From assembly GCF_001423405.1 (NCBI RefSeq), contig NZ_LMNS01000001.1:563384-627383 (forward strand): a DNA stretch of 64,000 bases. The letters run 5' to 3'. The notes below the pieces were generated by a model that did no database searches, was not told the DNA's origin, and worked only from the letters and a program-made list of their open reading frames with translations. This document shows positions 1 through 8,387 of the stretch, piece after piece. Every line of letters starts with the position of its first letter. Position 1 is the stretch's first letter. The DNA comes from Methylobacterium sp. Leaf123 (GTDB lineage Bacteria > Pseudomonadota > Alphaproteobacteria > Rhizobiales > Beijerinckiaceae). The translations under genes were made by a program, and so were the position numbers.

Positions 1-1098
1 CAGCGACGGCACCACGTCTTCGTTGAGACGCAGGCGGGCATCGAGGATCGGCGCCGCCGGCTCCTCGGCCTGCTGCTGCGCGAGGTCGGCGATGGCCTGA
101 TACTGGCTCAGGCGTCGGTCGATCATGCCGTCGAGCTTCTCGTGCACTTCGGCCACGGTCAGGCTGCGGCGCTTGCCCCCGTCCTTGGCGGTGAAGATGG
201 CGCGGTTGGCCCGCGCGGCCCGGCCGAAGGCGGCCTTGGCGACCTTGTCCGGATCTTCGGCGCTGAGCGACAGGAACTTGCCGGCGCTCGCGGTGCCGAG
301 GAAATGCGCGAGATAGAGTTCGGTGGTCTTCAGCTCGCGGCCGATGCGGGCCTCGATCCGGCTGCGGTCCCGCTTGATCAGCTCGCCGGCCATCAGCCCG
401 GAGACGTAGGGGTCGTTGCGCAGGTCGAGCACCCGCTTGCGCGTCGCCGCGTCGGCGATGGTGATGCCGGCACCATGGCCCTTCACCGCGGCGGCGTCAT
501 CGGCCATCCCGTGCTTGGCGCCGTATTGCCGGATCATCTCCAGCCAGGTGCCGGTGACGAACTGGAACAGACCCTGCGCCGAGGAGGCGGAGGACTTCAC
601 GCTGGTGTCGAAGCTCGATTCCTTGTCGGCGAGCGCCATCATGTAGACGGGATCGACGCCGGTCACCTCGGAGGCCTTCAGGATCGTCTCGACCAGCGGA
701 CGCGGCACGCTCATCTCGCCGAAGCGAAGGATCTCGTCGTCGCTGTCCGAACGGGGATTGGCCAGCGACGCCTGCATCCGGTCGATCGAGGCGGTCAGCC
801 CGCCATCCTGGCCGAGCAGCGCGGTGCCGCCCCATTCCGCCTCGGCCCCAACCGGGCGGAGATCGGCCCGCACCATCATCGGGATCGATATCGCGACCTG
901 TGCGTTCTCGTAGGCGGACACGGCCTGCGGCCCGGCCAGCAGCAGGGTCACGCTGGCGGTCAGGGTGGCAAGGCTGCGCACGAGCGGCGAACGAATGCGC
1001 GACGGCTGCGAAGCAGCACCGTTGCCGGCATTCGACCCGCAAGGCACGAGTCGGCTTACGTCGTCGGCGCAGCGCGCCGGCTCCGGGTAAACCCCCAT
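1..1098 (-). CDS. Lytic transglycosylase, SLT-like (3' end cut by window)
   Basis: The first 366 residues are visible; the frame is open to base 1, so the C-terminus lies outside the window. An N-terminal basic stretch is followed by a hydrophobic segment near residues 42-62 ending in VSAYEN, consistent with an export signal or anchor. The catalytic region reads YMMALADKESSFDTSVKSSA then QGLFQFVTGTWLEM, the usual ES-x-F-x8-S-x-GLFQ pattern of Slt-type muramidases, with the catalytic Glu near residue 163. Such enzymes cleave the glycan strand of peptidoglycan in the periplasm, leaving anhydromuramyl ends. The start at 1098 is preceded by AAGGAAG at good spacing. The gene diverges from ino1; the shared spacer holds a CtrA-like palindrome, which would fit a cell-cycle-controlled wall enzyme. 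The exact family is an inference because the end is missing. Confidence 0.85.
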   Translation of the reverse strand, partial: MGVYPEPARCADDVSRLVPCGSNAGNGAASQPSRIRSPLVRSLATLTASVTLLLAGPQAVSAYENAQVAISIPMMVRADLRPVGAEAEWGGTALLGQDGGLTASIDRMQASLANPRSDSDDEILRFGEMSVPRPLVETILKASEVTGVDPVYMMALADKESSFDTSVKSSASSAQGLFQFVTGTWLEMIRQYGAKHGMADDAAAVKGHGAGITIADAATRKRVLDLRNDPYVSGLMAGELIKRDRSRIEARIGRELKTTELYLAHFLGTASAGKFLSLSAEDPDKVAKAAFGRAARANRAIFTAKDGGKRRSLTVAEVHEKLDGMIDRRLSQYQAIADLAQQQAEEPAAPILDARLRLNEDVVPSL

Positions 1099-1215
1099 CG
1101 GTCTTCCTTGTTGGTGCCGCGGCGTTCTTTTGTGCCGGGCTTCGTTTGACCGGCGGAGGTTTCGCCGCCGGGTGTGACCACAATGGGACCACCCCGTGAT
1201 CCAAACGTGATCCCG

Positions 1216-1230
1216 TTAACGCAGCGTTAA
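1216..1230. promoter_or_regulatory. Candidate CtrA-binding palindrome (TTAA-N7-TTAA)
   Basis: TTAACGCAGCGTTAA is a perfect 15-bp palindrome and matches the full CtrA consensus TTAA-N7-TTAA of alphaproteobacteria. It sits in the divergent spacer, about 118 bp upstream of the lytic transglycosylase start and about 185 bp upstream of ino1. The surrounding AT-rich stretch to about 1256 is the most promoter-like DNA in this spacer. Confidence 0.5.
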
Positions 1231-1312
1231 GCCATTGTGTTTACGATATTTTAACCAAACGATGCGGTCCCGGCGAAACGGGGCCTGCGGCAAAGATGGC
1301 AAGGTCGGCATC

Positions 1313-1337
1313 GGAACGCACCGGGTTGGTCACAGTT
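1313..1337 (+). promoter_or_regulatory. Candidate EcfG-type (general stress) promoter of ino1
   Basis: GGAAC at 1313-1317 is followed after 17 bases by GTT at 1335-1337. This matches the GGAAC-N16/17-(C)GTT promoter of the PhyR-regulated alphaproteobacterial sigma factor EcfG, except that the base before GTT is A rather than C. Transcription would start about 70 bases upstream of the ino1 ATG. It is a pattern match only. Confidence 0.4.
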
Positions 1338-1413
1338 GTCATGGGCCGCGCGGCCTCCCGTTAGGGCTCATCCTAAGGCGTCAGCGCCACCACAACAGAA
1401 AGATCGAGTTCCC

Positions 1414-2607
1414 ATGGGCATTCAGACCGGTCGCCGCGTCGGAGTGGCGTTCGTTGGCATGGGCGGTGCAGTCGCGACGACAGCCATCGCCGGCATCGAA
1501 ACCATCAAATCGGGTTCGAACCGTCTGGATGGCCTTCCGCTCGCGGGCGTGTCCGTCGCCGGGATGGCCGACTACAAGGATCTCGTGTTCGGCGGCTGGG
1601 ATCTGAACGGTGACGACCTTGCCTCCGCCGCCACCGGCCACGGCGTGTTGACCCGCGAGGACATCGAGAGCGGCGCCCAGGCGCTCAAGGGCATCACGCC
1701 CTGGCCGGCGGTCGGTTCGGCCAAGTTCTGCAAGAACATCGACGGCGGCAACCGCATCGTCGCCAAGGACCACCGCGAGACCGTCTCGGTCATCGCCAAC
1801 GACCTCAACCGCTTCCGCAAGGAGAGCAATCTCGACGACGTCGTGGTGATCAACCTCGCCTCGACCGAGCGTTGGCCGGATCTCTCCGTCCCGGTGCTCA
1901 ATTCGGCCGAAGCCTTCGAGAAGGGGCTCGATGCGAGCGACGAGTCGATCTCGCCGGCGATGCTCTATGCCTATGCGGCGATCAAGAGCGGCGTCCCTTA
2001 CGCGAACTTCACCCCCTCCATCGCCGCCGACGTGCCGGCCCTGATGGAGCTTGCTCGCGAACTGAACGTCCCGGTCGCCGGCAAGGACGGCAAGACCGGC
2101 CAGACCATGATGAAGACGGTGCTGGCACCGGCCCTGAAGGCCCGCCAGCTTCACGTCGATGGCTGGTTCTCGACCAACATCCTCGGCAACCGCGACGGCT
2201 TGGCCCTCAACGATCCGAGTTCGCTGCAATCGAAGCTCAACACCAAGGGCACGGTGCTCGACTCGATCCTCGGCTACCCGGTCGAAGACCACCTCGTACA
2301 CATTCACTATTACCGCCCGCGCGGTGACGACAAGGAGGCCTGGGACAACATCGACGTCACCGGCTTCATGGGCCAGCGCATGCAGATCAAGGTGAACTTC
2401 CTCTGCAAGGACTCGATCCTAGCGGCCCCCCTCGTGATCGAAATCGCCCGCGTGCTGGATCTCGCCAAGACCCGCGGCGACGGCGGCGTGCAGGAGCAGC
2501 TCTCGACCTTCTTCAAGGCGCCGATGGTGAAGAACGGCCACGGTCCGGAGCACGATTTCGGCAAGCAGCAGCGCATGCTGTTCGATTGGCTCGGCGCGCA
2601 GCAGTAA
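1414..2607 (+). CDS. ino1: Inositol-3-phosphate synthase
   Basis: 397 residues. It converts glucose-6-phosphate to 1D-myo-inositol 3-phosphate through an NAD-dependent oxidation, aldol cyclisation and reduction (EC 5.5.1.4). The N-terminus carries the Rossmann motif GMGGAVATTAIAG near residues 11-23. Further family blocks are VVVINLASTERWP, ANFTPSIAADVPAL, VAGKDGKTGQTMMKTVLAP and WFSTNILGNRDG, the last two belonging to the catalytic and tetramerisation region. Length and block order match the shorter bacterial and archaeal enzymes. An ATG at 1414 was chosen because the Rossmann fold begins directly after it; the frame is open upstream to 1336. It leads a run of closely spaced genes, with the HD-like gene starting 15 bases after its stop. 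Inositol synthesis is sporadic in Proteobacteria, so the neighbours probably use its product. Confidence 0.93.
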   Translation: MGIQTGRRVGVAFVGMGGAVATTAIAGIETIKSGSNRLDGLPLAGVSVAGMADYKDLVFGGWDLNGDDLASAATGHGVLTREDIESGAQALKGITPWPAVGSAKFCKNIDGGNRIVAKDHRETVSVIANDLNRFRKESNLDDVVVINLASTERWPDLSVPVLNSAEAFEKGLDASDESISPAMLYAYAAIKSGVPYANFTPSIAADVPALMELARELNVPVAGKDGKTGQTMMKTVLAPALKARQLHVDGWFSTNILGNRDGLALNDPSSLQSKLNTKGTVLDSILGYPVEDHLVHIHYYRPRGDDKEAWDNIDVTGFMGQRMQIKVNFLCKDSILAAPLVIEIARVLDLAKTRGDGGVQEQLSTFFKAPMVKNGHGPEHDFGKQQRMLFDWLGAQQ

Positions 2608-2622
2608 GGCCCGGCGCCCGTG

Positions 2623-3540
2623 ATGGGTTTTTCGGAAACCGGGCCGGCAGCCCCCGTCGCGGTGCGGGAACTGCTGGTCGAACTCGGCGATCTCAAGCGC
2701 GTCCGCTCGGCGGGACGCGTGGGCTCGATCGCCGAGCGCCTGTTCGCCCAAGGGTGGTCGGCGCTCACCGGCGGCGCCGCGCCGGAGACGGTCGCCCTCG
2801 ACATCACGGCCAAGGCGCTGGCCGCCGCGCGGCTCTGCGACCTCGACGCTGCATTCCTCGCCGCCGCCGGGCTCGATGAGGCGCAAGCCTCTGCCGTGCT
2901 GGTCGCGGGCCTCGATGCCGTGACCGAGTCGGTCGATGCCGAATTACGGGATCGGTTGCGGGCCTGCCTGCGCGAGCCTGCGACGCTGCCGGCCGGGCCC
3001 GTGCCGGGCTTCGTCGGCGCTCTGGCGCAGCAGCCCCGCGCGGGCGTGACTCGCCCCGGCAAGCCACGCATCCTGCTCGAACCGCCCGAGAACCATGCCG
3101 AGCATTGCCTCGTCGTGGCGGTCTACGGCGTGCTGCTCAGCCCGTTCTACCGGGCCGATCCGACAACCGTGTTCCTGGCGGCAATGGCCCACCACTTCCA
3201 CAACGCGGCGATGCCCGATGCCGGCTTCACCGGCGAGATGCTGCTCGGCGACCATCTCTGGCCAATCGTCGGGCGCTGCTCCGAATGGGCCCTGGACGAA
3301 TTGGAGCCGCCGCTGCGGGAGACGGTCCGCGCCGCCCGCCTCGTTCTGCCGGACGATGCCACGGCGGAGGGCCGCGCCTTCCACGCCGCCGATTCCATCG
3401 ACCGCGTCCTGCAGATCGCCCAGCACCTCCGGGCCGCCTCGCTGACGATGGAGACGGTGCTCGGTGACATGGAACTGGTCCATGCCGGGCCGGTCAAGGC
3501 TTTCCAGGATCGCGTTCTGACCGATATGCGCATCCCGTAA
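2623..3540 (+). CDS. HD-superfamily-like protein, possible inositol-phosphate phosphohydrolase or oxygenase
   Basis: 305 residues. The middle holds an HD-type metal-site pattern: HAEH near residue 165, then AMAHHFHNA about 28 residues later, then a downstream Asp in AADSIDRV. In canonical HD proteins the second element is His-Asp; here it reads His-His, so metal ligation would be altered. HD proteins are mostly phosphohydrolases, but the fold also includes diiron oxygenases such as myo-inositol oxygenase and PhnZ. The gene follows ino1 by 15 bases and precedes the methyltransferase by 31, so a role on inositol phosphate is tempting but unproven. GTG at 2620 immediately precedes the ATG used here and is an alternative start. 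I assign the superfamily with moderate confidence and no specific reaction. Confidence 0.65.
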   Translation: MGFSETGPAAPVAVRELLVELGDLKRVRSAGRVGSIAERLFAQGWSALTGGAAPETVALDITAKALAAARLCDLDAAFLAAAGLDEAQASAVLVAGLDAVTESVDAELRDRLRACLREPATLPAGPVPGFVGALAQQPRAGVTRPGKPRILLEPPENHAEHCLVVAVYGVLLSPFYRADPTTVFLAAMAHHFHNAAMPDAGFTGEMLLGDHLWPIVGRCSEWALDELEPPLRETVRAARLVLPDDATAEGRAFHAADSIDRVLQIAQHLRAASLTMETVLGDMELVHAGPVKAFQDRVLTDMRIP

Positions 3541-3571
3541 CGTCCCGCGCTGTCCGGCAGAATTCAGGCTC

Positions 3572-4753
3572 ATGATCCCTTTCGATCTCCTTTCGCCGGA
3601 GACCGGCCACAGGCTCAAGGCCGACGGTGCGCATGCCCTGCGCGACGCCGAGACCGGAGTCCGCTGGCCCGTCATCGACGGCATCCCCTATCTCCGCACC
3701 GGCCGCGACAGCCTCGTCGCGGCGGTGCTCGACCATCTCGACGCCGACCGGGTGGAGGACGCACTGGTCCTCCTGCTGGCCGACCAGGACGATTGGTGGA
3801 CCGGTCCGGCGGCCGACCCGGAGGCGTTGCGCCGTCTGGTGCGGGAGCGGAAGACCGCCTCCCTGCGGCAGGCGGTGGATTGGCTCGGCTGGGGCCGCGT
3901 CGGCGACTATTTCGTTAACCGCTGGACCGACCCGACCTTCCTGGCGGGCCTAAGCCTGCTGGAAGCGCACTGGAACGGCCCGGTCTGCGCCTTCGAACTC
4001 GCTTGCGGCATCGGCCACTACCTGCGCGAATTGAAGCGCCGCGGCGTCAAGGTCGCAGGCGCGGACGTGGTCTTCGCCAAGCTCTGGGTCGCCCGGCACT
4101 GGGTGGTCGGCGAGAAGGCGCAGCTCGTCTGTTTCGACGCGTCATCGCCGCATTGGCCGATCCCCGAGGCGCCGGTCGATCTCGTGATCTGCAACGACGC
4201 CTTCTACTTCCTCGACGACAAGCCCGGCATCCTGTCCTGCCTCAGGCAGACCGCCGGGGAGGAGGGCTGGCTCGCGCTCAGTCACATCCACAACAGCGGA
4301 CGGCCGGGCTTCTCGGCCGGCAAGGCAATCTCGTCGGCCGAAATCGAGGAGCTGTTCCCGGACGGCCTCGTCTACGACGATGCCGAACTGACCCGCGCCC
4401 TGGTGGAGGCCCGCGCGCCGCAGCCCCGCGAACCGCGCGACCTTCGCAGCTGCGAGGCGTTCTCGGTGGTGGCCGGGCCCGGAATGCGCCCGGCGCCACG
4501 AGCGATCGTCGACGGCATCACGCTCCCGCCGGCGGACGCCGCGCTGCACCTCAACCCGCTCTACGTGCCCGACGAGGGCGGCTTTGCCATTCGCTGGCCG
4601 TCTGAGCGCTACGAGGCCGAGTACGCGGCCCAGGCGACCTATCCGCTGCATTCGGACGGCCCGGAGGCCATCGACTGGAACGGCAAGCCCAACACGTCGG
4701 ACGCTGCGCGGGTACGCCGCCGCGAATATGTCGATCTGCCGGAGCGCTGGTGA
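3572..4753 (+). CDS. Class I SAM-dependent methyltransferase with Trm112-like N-terminus
   Basis: 393 residues. Residues 1-45 resemble a Trm112/YcaR-like zinc-ribbon domain, with LLSPETGHRL and VIDGIPYLR, but the usual cysteines are absent. SAM-binding motif I is FELACGIGHYLRELKRRG near residue 140, followed by an acidic strand AGADVVFAK and motif IV VDLVICNDAFYFLDD. This is the arrangement of a small-molecule methyltransferase. The C-terminal 110 residues do not belong to the core fold and are unrecognised. The stop TGA overlaps the next start by one base, implying translational coupling. Substrate unknown; by context it would methylate the inositol-derived product. Confidence 0.8.
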   Translation: MIPFDLLSPETGHRLKADGAHALRDAETGVRWPVIDGIPYLRTGRDSLVAAVLDHLDADRVEDALVLLLADQDDWWTGPAADPEALRRLVRERKTASLRQAVDWLGWGRVGDYFVNRWTDPTFLAGLSLLEAHWNGPVCAFELACGIGHYLRELKRRGVKVAGADVVFAKLWVARHWVVGEKAQLVCFDASSPHWPIPEAPVDLVICNDAFYFLDDKPGILSCLRQTAGEEGWLALSHIHNSGRPGFSAGKAISSAEIEELFPDGLVYDDAELTRALVEARAPQPREPRDLRSCEAFSVVAGPGMRPAPRAIVDGITLPPADAALHLNPLYVPDEGGFAIRWPSERYEAEYAAQATYPLHSDGPEAIDWNGKPNTSDAARVRRREYVDLPERW

Positions 4754-5781
4754 TGGTGGGAAGCGTCGGCTGGGGCATCGTCGGCTATGGCTGGGTCGCC
4801 CGCGACTACATGGCGCCGGGCATCCGCGCCGCGGGGCACCGCCTGATCGCCGTCGCCGATCCCGGCGCGGCGTCGCGCGCGGCGGCGGAAGCCGAGGGCG
4901 CGCGGGCGCATGCCGACCTTGCCGGGCTGATTGCCGAGCCCGAGGTCGAGGCGGTCTATGTCGCCACGCCGAACCATCTCCATCGCGGCGCCGTCGAAGC
5001 GCTCTGTGCCGCCGGCAAGGCGGTTCTGTGCGAGAAGCCGATGGCCGCTTCCCTCGCCGACGCGGAAGCGATGGCGGCGGCGGTGCGCACGTCCGGCGCC
5101 TTCTACGGCACCGCCTTCGACCAGCGCCACCATCCCGGCCACCGTGCCATGCGCGACCTGATCCGCGCGGGCCGGCTCGGCACGGTGACGGCGGTGCGCA
5201 TCGTCTATGCCTGCTGGCTCGATCGGGCCTGGGCGTCGTTCCGGGGCCAGGACAATTGGCGCATCGACCCGGCCCAGGCGGGGGGCGGCGCGCTGATCGA
5301 CCTCGCGCCGCACGGAATCGACCTCGTGGATTTCCTGCTCGGCGAGCCGCTCGCCGAGATTGCGGCCATGACCCAGGCCCGCGCGCAGGACTATGCCGTC
5401 GATGACGGCGCTCTGCTGATCGGCCGCACCGGTTCGGGGGCGCTCGCCCAGCTCAACGTCGCCTACAACTGCCCCGACGCCCTGCCGCGCCGCCGGCTGG
5501 AAGTGGTCGGCACGAGTGGGATGCTGACCGCGACCGACACGATGGGCCAGACCGCGGGCGGCACCGTCATCTTCACGAACGGCGCGGATGGCCGGGTCGA
5601 GGACGTCGCCTTCGACCAGACGGCCTCGCCCTTCCTCGAACAGGTGCGCGCATTCGGCCGCGCCCTGCGCGAACCGACCGAACGCGCCGCCTGGGACGCC
5701 GAGCGCGACCTGCACACCATGCGCCTGATCGCCCGCGCCTATGCGGCGGCGGGCAAACCGGCCGGCCGCGACGCGGCCTGA
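4753..5781 (+). CDS. Gfo/Idh/MocA family oxidoreductase
   Basis: 342 residues. The N-terminal Rossmann domain has GIVGYGWVARDY (residues 7-18), and the family signature CEKPMA with its conserved Lys lies near residue 95. The C-terminal alpha/beta domain carries the histidine-bearing segment GGGALIDLAPHGIDLVDFLL. These enzymes oxidise or reduce hydroxyls of sugars and cyclitols with NAD(P). The best-known relative in an inositol context is IolG, inositol 2-dehydrogenase, which fits the operon led by inositol-3-phosphate synthase. GTG at 4750 is an alternative start. The 96-base gap after this gene is the largest within the cluster. Confidence 0.88.
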   Translation: MVGSVGWGIVGYGWVARDYMAPGIRAAGHRLIAVADPGAASRAAAEAEGARAHADLAGLIAEPEVEAVYVATPNHLHRGAVEALCAAGKAVLCEKPMAASLADAEAMAAAVRTSGAFYGTAFDQRHHPGHRAMRDLIRAGRLGTVTAVRIVYACWLDRAWASFRGQDNWRIDPAQAGGGALIDLAPHGIDLVDFLLGEPLAEIAAMTQARAQDYAVDDGALLIGRTGSGALAQLNVAYNCPDALPRRRLEVVGTSGMLTATDTMGQTAGGTVIFTNGADGRVEDVAFDQTASPFLEQVRAFGRALREPTERAAWDAERDLHTMRLIARAYAAAGKPAGRDAA

Positions 5782-5877
5782 CGAGATTTGGGAGGAGACC
5801 GTACGATCCCATCCTCGCCCTCATCCTGAGGTTCAGGGTTGGAGATAGGACGGTCCGCCGCTGCTGATGGAACGGAA

Positions 5878-7497
5878 ATGACAGCGACCGACGCCCTCGA
5901 CCGGGACGACCGCGCCCACCACCCGAATCTGGCGGCGCCGCGCCCCTATCGCCGCGGCGCCCCGCGCCGGATCGAGGGGCTGCCCGCGCGTCTGCCCGAC
6001 GTCGTGAAGGCCTATCTCGACATCCTGCCCGAGGGCCGGGTCGTCGGCTTCAATCTGGCGGGGCTCGATCGCACCGGCATCCCCGTCTGGTTCGTGGCGC
6101 TCTTTCTCGATGATCCGTTCTATGTCGGCGCCATGCCGTCGGGCATCGGCTACGGCGCCACCGACGACGAGGCCTTGATCGGCGCCGTGGCCGAGATCGC
6201 CGAGAACCTGATGCCGTCCGTCGCCCTGCTGCCGCGCAAGGGCGACAACCAAGCGGCCGTCTCCTACACCGACCTCGTGCGCGTCTACGGCGCATCCTCC
6301 GTCGCCGATCCGCTGACCCTGTGCCTGCCCGCCGGCTCGTCCGTGGGCCGCGAGACGCCGCTCGACTGGACCAAGGCGGTCCGCGCCCGCACCGGCGAGG
6401 CGGTGTGGATGCCGCTCGATATCGCCGCGACCGACTATTTCGAGCTGCGCGAGGGCTATCAGCCCTTCACCAACCTCATCACCAACGGCCTCGGCGCCGG
6501 GCCGGACGTGAACTTCGCGCTCGGCCACGGCCTGCTCGAACTGCTCCAGCGCGACGGCAACGGCCTGCTGTTTCGGGCCCTCGACCAGGGCGTGATGCTC
6601 GACCTCGACGGGATCGGCCCCGAGACGCGCGGCATGCTCGACCGGCTGGAGGGCCTCGGCATCCGGGCGCTGCCGAAATTCGCCACCGACCAGTTCGGCC
6701 TCACCAATCTCTACGTCGTCGGCTACGACGTGGACCCGGCCCGCACACCGGCGCCGATCGCGCTCTCGGCCTGCGGCGAGGCCTGCGATCCGGATCGCGA
6801 GCGGGCGCTGCGCAAGGCCCTGTTGGAGTTCCAGGCTGCGCGGGTCCGCAAGACATTCGGCCATGGGCCGCTGGCGCTCGCCGACACCGTGGCGCCGCCC
6901 GGCTATGTCGAATCCTTCATCCAGAAGGCATTGCCGAGCCTCGACCTGGAGGAGAGCCGCGCGCTTCAGGCCATGCTCGCCTGGCTCGACCTCTCCTCGG
7001 CCGAACTGCGTCAGGTTCTGAGCGGCACGGTCTATTCCGAGCGCAGCACCAAGGCATTCTCCGATCTGCCGACGACACCGGCTCCGGACGGGCACGCCCG
7101 CGGAAAGATCGCCCGCGACCGGCTGGAGGAAGCGGGCTTCGATGTGCTGTATGTCGATTGCACGCCGCCCGGCGGCGGGATCGGCGTGGTCAAGGCGATC
7201 GTGCCGGGGCTCGAAGTCGAGACCATGAGCTACTACCGGATCGGCGAGCGCAACACGAAGAAGCTGATCGATCGCGACCATCCGCTGATCCGCTTCGGCA
7301 CGCCGACCGATACGCTGCTGCCGGTCCGCCTGACGCCTGAGGCGATCGAGCGCTTCGGCGGCCAGCCGCTCTTCGACGTGGCCTTGGCCGAGCAGATCGT
7401 CGGCTCGCATTACCCGCTCTATCGCGAGCCGGAATCGCACCACGCGCCGTTCCGCTATGAGCGCCAGGGCCGCCGGGCCGAGCGGAGGCCGGCATGA
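5878..7497 (+). CDS. YcaO-family ATP-dependent protein
   Basis: 539 residues. Three YcaO nucleotide-binding blocks are visible: GIGYGATDDEALIGAVAEIA near residue 95, TNGLGAGPDVNFALGHGLLE near residue 205 and ALRKALLEFQAARVRKTF near residue 315. YcaO enzymes phosphorylate an amide oxygen with ATP to form azolines, thioamides or amidines, mostly on peptides. No precursor peptide, E1-like partner or TfuA gene is seen nearby. The C-terminus ends in an Arg-rich tail rather than the proline-rich tail of azole-forming YcaO proteins. TTG at 5839 in the same frame is an alternative start. The stop overlaps the next start as ATGA. Family assignment is firm; the reaction is unknown. Confidence 0.85.
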   Translation: MTATDALDRDDRAHHPNLAAPRPYRRGAPRRIEGLPARLPDVVKAYLDILPEGRVVGFNLAGLDRTGIPVWFVALFLDDPFYVGAMPSGIGYGATDDEALIGAVAEIAENLMPSVALLPRKGDNQAAVSYTDLVRVYGASSVADPLTLCLPAGSSVGRETPLDWTKAVRARTGEAVWMPLDIAATDYFELREGYQPFTNLITNGLGAGPDVNFALGHGLLELLQRDGNGLLFRALDQGVMLDLDGIGPETRGMLDRLEGLGIRALPKFATDQFGLTNLYVVGYDVDPARTPAPIALSACGEACDPDRERALRKALLEFQAARVRKTFGHGPLALADTVAPPGYVESFIQKALPSLDLEESRALQAMLAWLDLSSAELRQVLSGTVYSERSTKAFSDLPTTPAPDGHARGKIARDRLEEAGFDVLYVDCTPPGGGIGVVKAIVPGLEVETMSYYRIGERNTKKLIDRDHPLIRFGTPTDTLLPVRLTPEAIERFGGQPLFDVALAEQIVGSHYPLYREPESHHAPFRYERQGRRAERRPA

Positions 7498-8387
7498 GCC
7501 TGCGATTCGCCTACAACACCAACGGCACCGCCAACCACCGCATCGAGGATGCGATCCGCCTCATCAAGGATGCGGGCTATGACGGCGTCGCGCTCACCCT
7601 CGACATCCATCATCTCGACCCCTTCGCCGAGAATTGGGTGATCGAGGCCGATCGCATCGCCAGCCTTCTGAACCGGCTCGAACTCGGTTCGGTGATCGAG
7701 ACCGGCGCCCGCTTCCTGCTCGACCCCACCGCCAAGCACGAGCCGACACTCGTCACCGCCGACGCGTCGGGCCGGGCACGGCGCGTCGGCTTCCTCAAGC
7801 GGGCGATCGAGATCGGAAAGATCCTCAACGCCGAGGCCGTCTCGTTCTGGGCCGGCGTGCCGAAGCCGGGGGTGGACCATGACGAGGCGCGGGGATGGCT
7901 GATCGAGGGTCTGCGCGAGGTCTCCGACTTCGCCGCCGAGAAGGGCGTCGTTGCCGCCCTCGAACCCGAACCCGGCATGCTGATCGAGACGCTCGACGAC
8001 TTTGCCGCGATCGACCTGCCGGGCCTGTCGCTCGCCCTCGATACCGGCCACTGCCTCGTCACGGGGGAGCGCGATCCGGCTGCGGCCGTACACGAATTCG
8101 CCCCGCGCCTCGGCACGGTGGCGATCGAGGACATGAAGCGGGGCGAGCATATCCACCTGCCCTTCGGCGAGGGTGACATGGACGTACCTGCCGTTCTCGA
8201 CGCCCTTGATGCGATCGGGTTCAGGAAGCTCGTCTGCGTGGAGCTTTCGCGCGAGTCGCACCGCGCCGACGTGATGGTCGGCCAATCCCTCGATTATCTC
8301 CGTACCTGCCGCCGTCCCGGCCCCGGCCTTCCCATGCCGGACACCACACGGCGCGAAGCCACGATGCCTGGGCTGCCCACGTCATGA
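7494..8387 (+). CDS. Sugar phosphate isomerase/epimerase-like TIM barrel
   Basis: 297 residues. It has the AP-endonuclease-2/xylose-isomerase-like TIM-barrel fold. It begins with LRFAYNTNGTANHRIEDAI, and the likely metal ligands are Glu in ALEPEPGM, Asp and His in ALDTGHCL, His in GEHIHLPFGEGDMD and Glu in VCVELSRES. The family contains the inositol-catabolic enzymes IolE, IolI and IolH as well as hydroxypyruvate isomerase. Together with the Gfo/Idh/MocA enzyme it forms an IolG/IolE-like pair that could act on a keto-inositol. The gene overlaps both neighbours by four bases. The last 30 residues are low in structure and not conserved in the fold. Confidence 0.85.
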   Translation: MSLRFAYNTNGTANHRIEDAIRLIKDAGYDGVALTLDIHHLDPFAENWVIEADRIASLLNRLELGSVIETGARFLLDPTAKHEPTLVTADASGRARRVGFLKRAIEIGKILNAEAVSFWAGVPKPGVDHDEARGWLIEGLREVSDFAAEKGVVAALEPEPGMLIETLDDFAAIDLPGLSLALDTGHCLVTGERDPAAAVHEFAPRLGTVAIEDMKRGEHIHLPFGEGDMDVPAVLDALDAIGFRKLVCVELSRESHRADVMVGQSLDYLRTCRRPGPGLPMPDTTRREATMPGLPTS

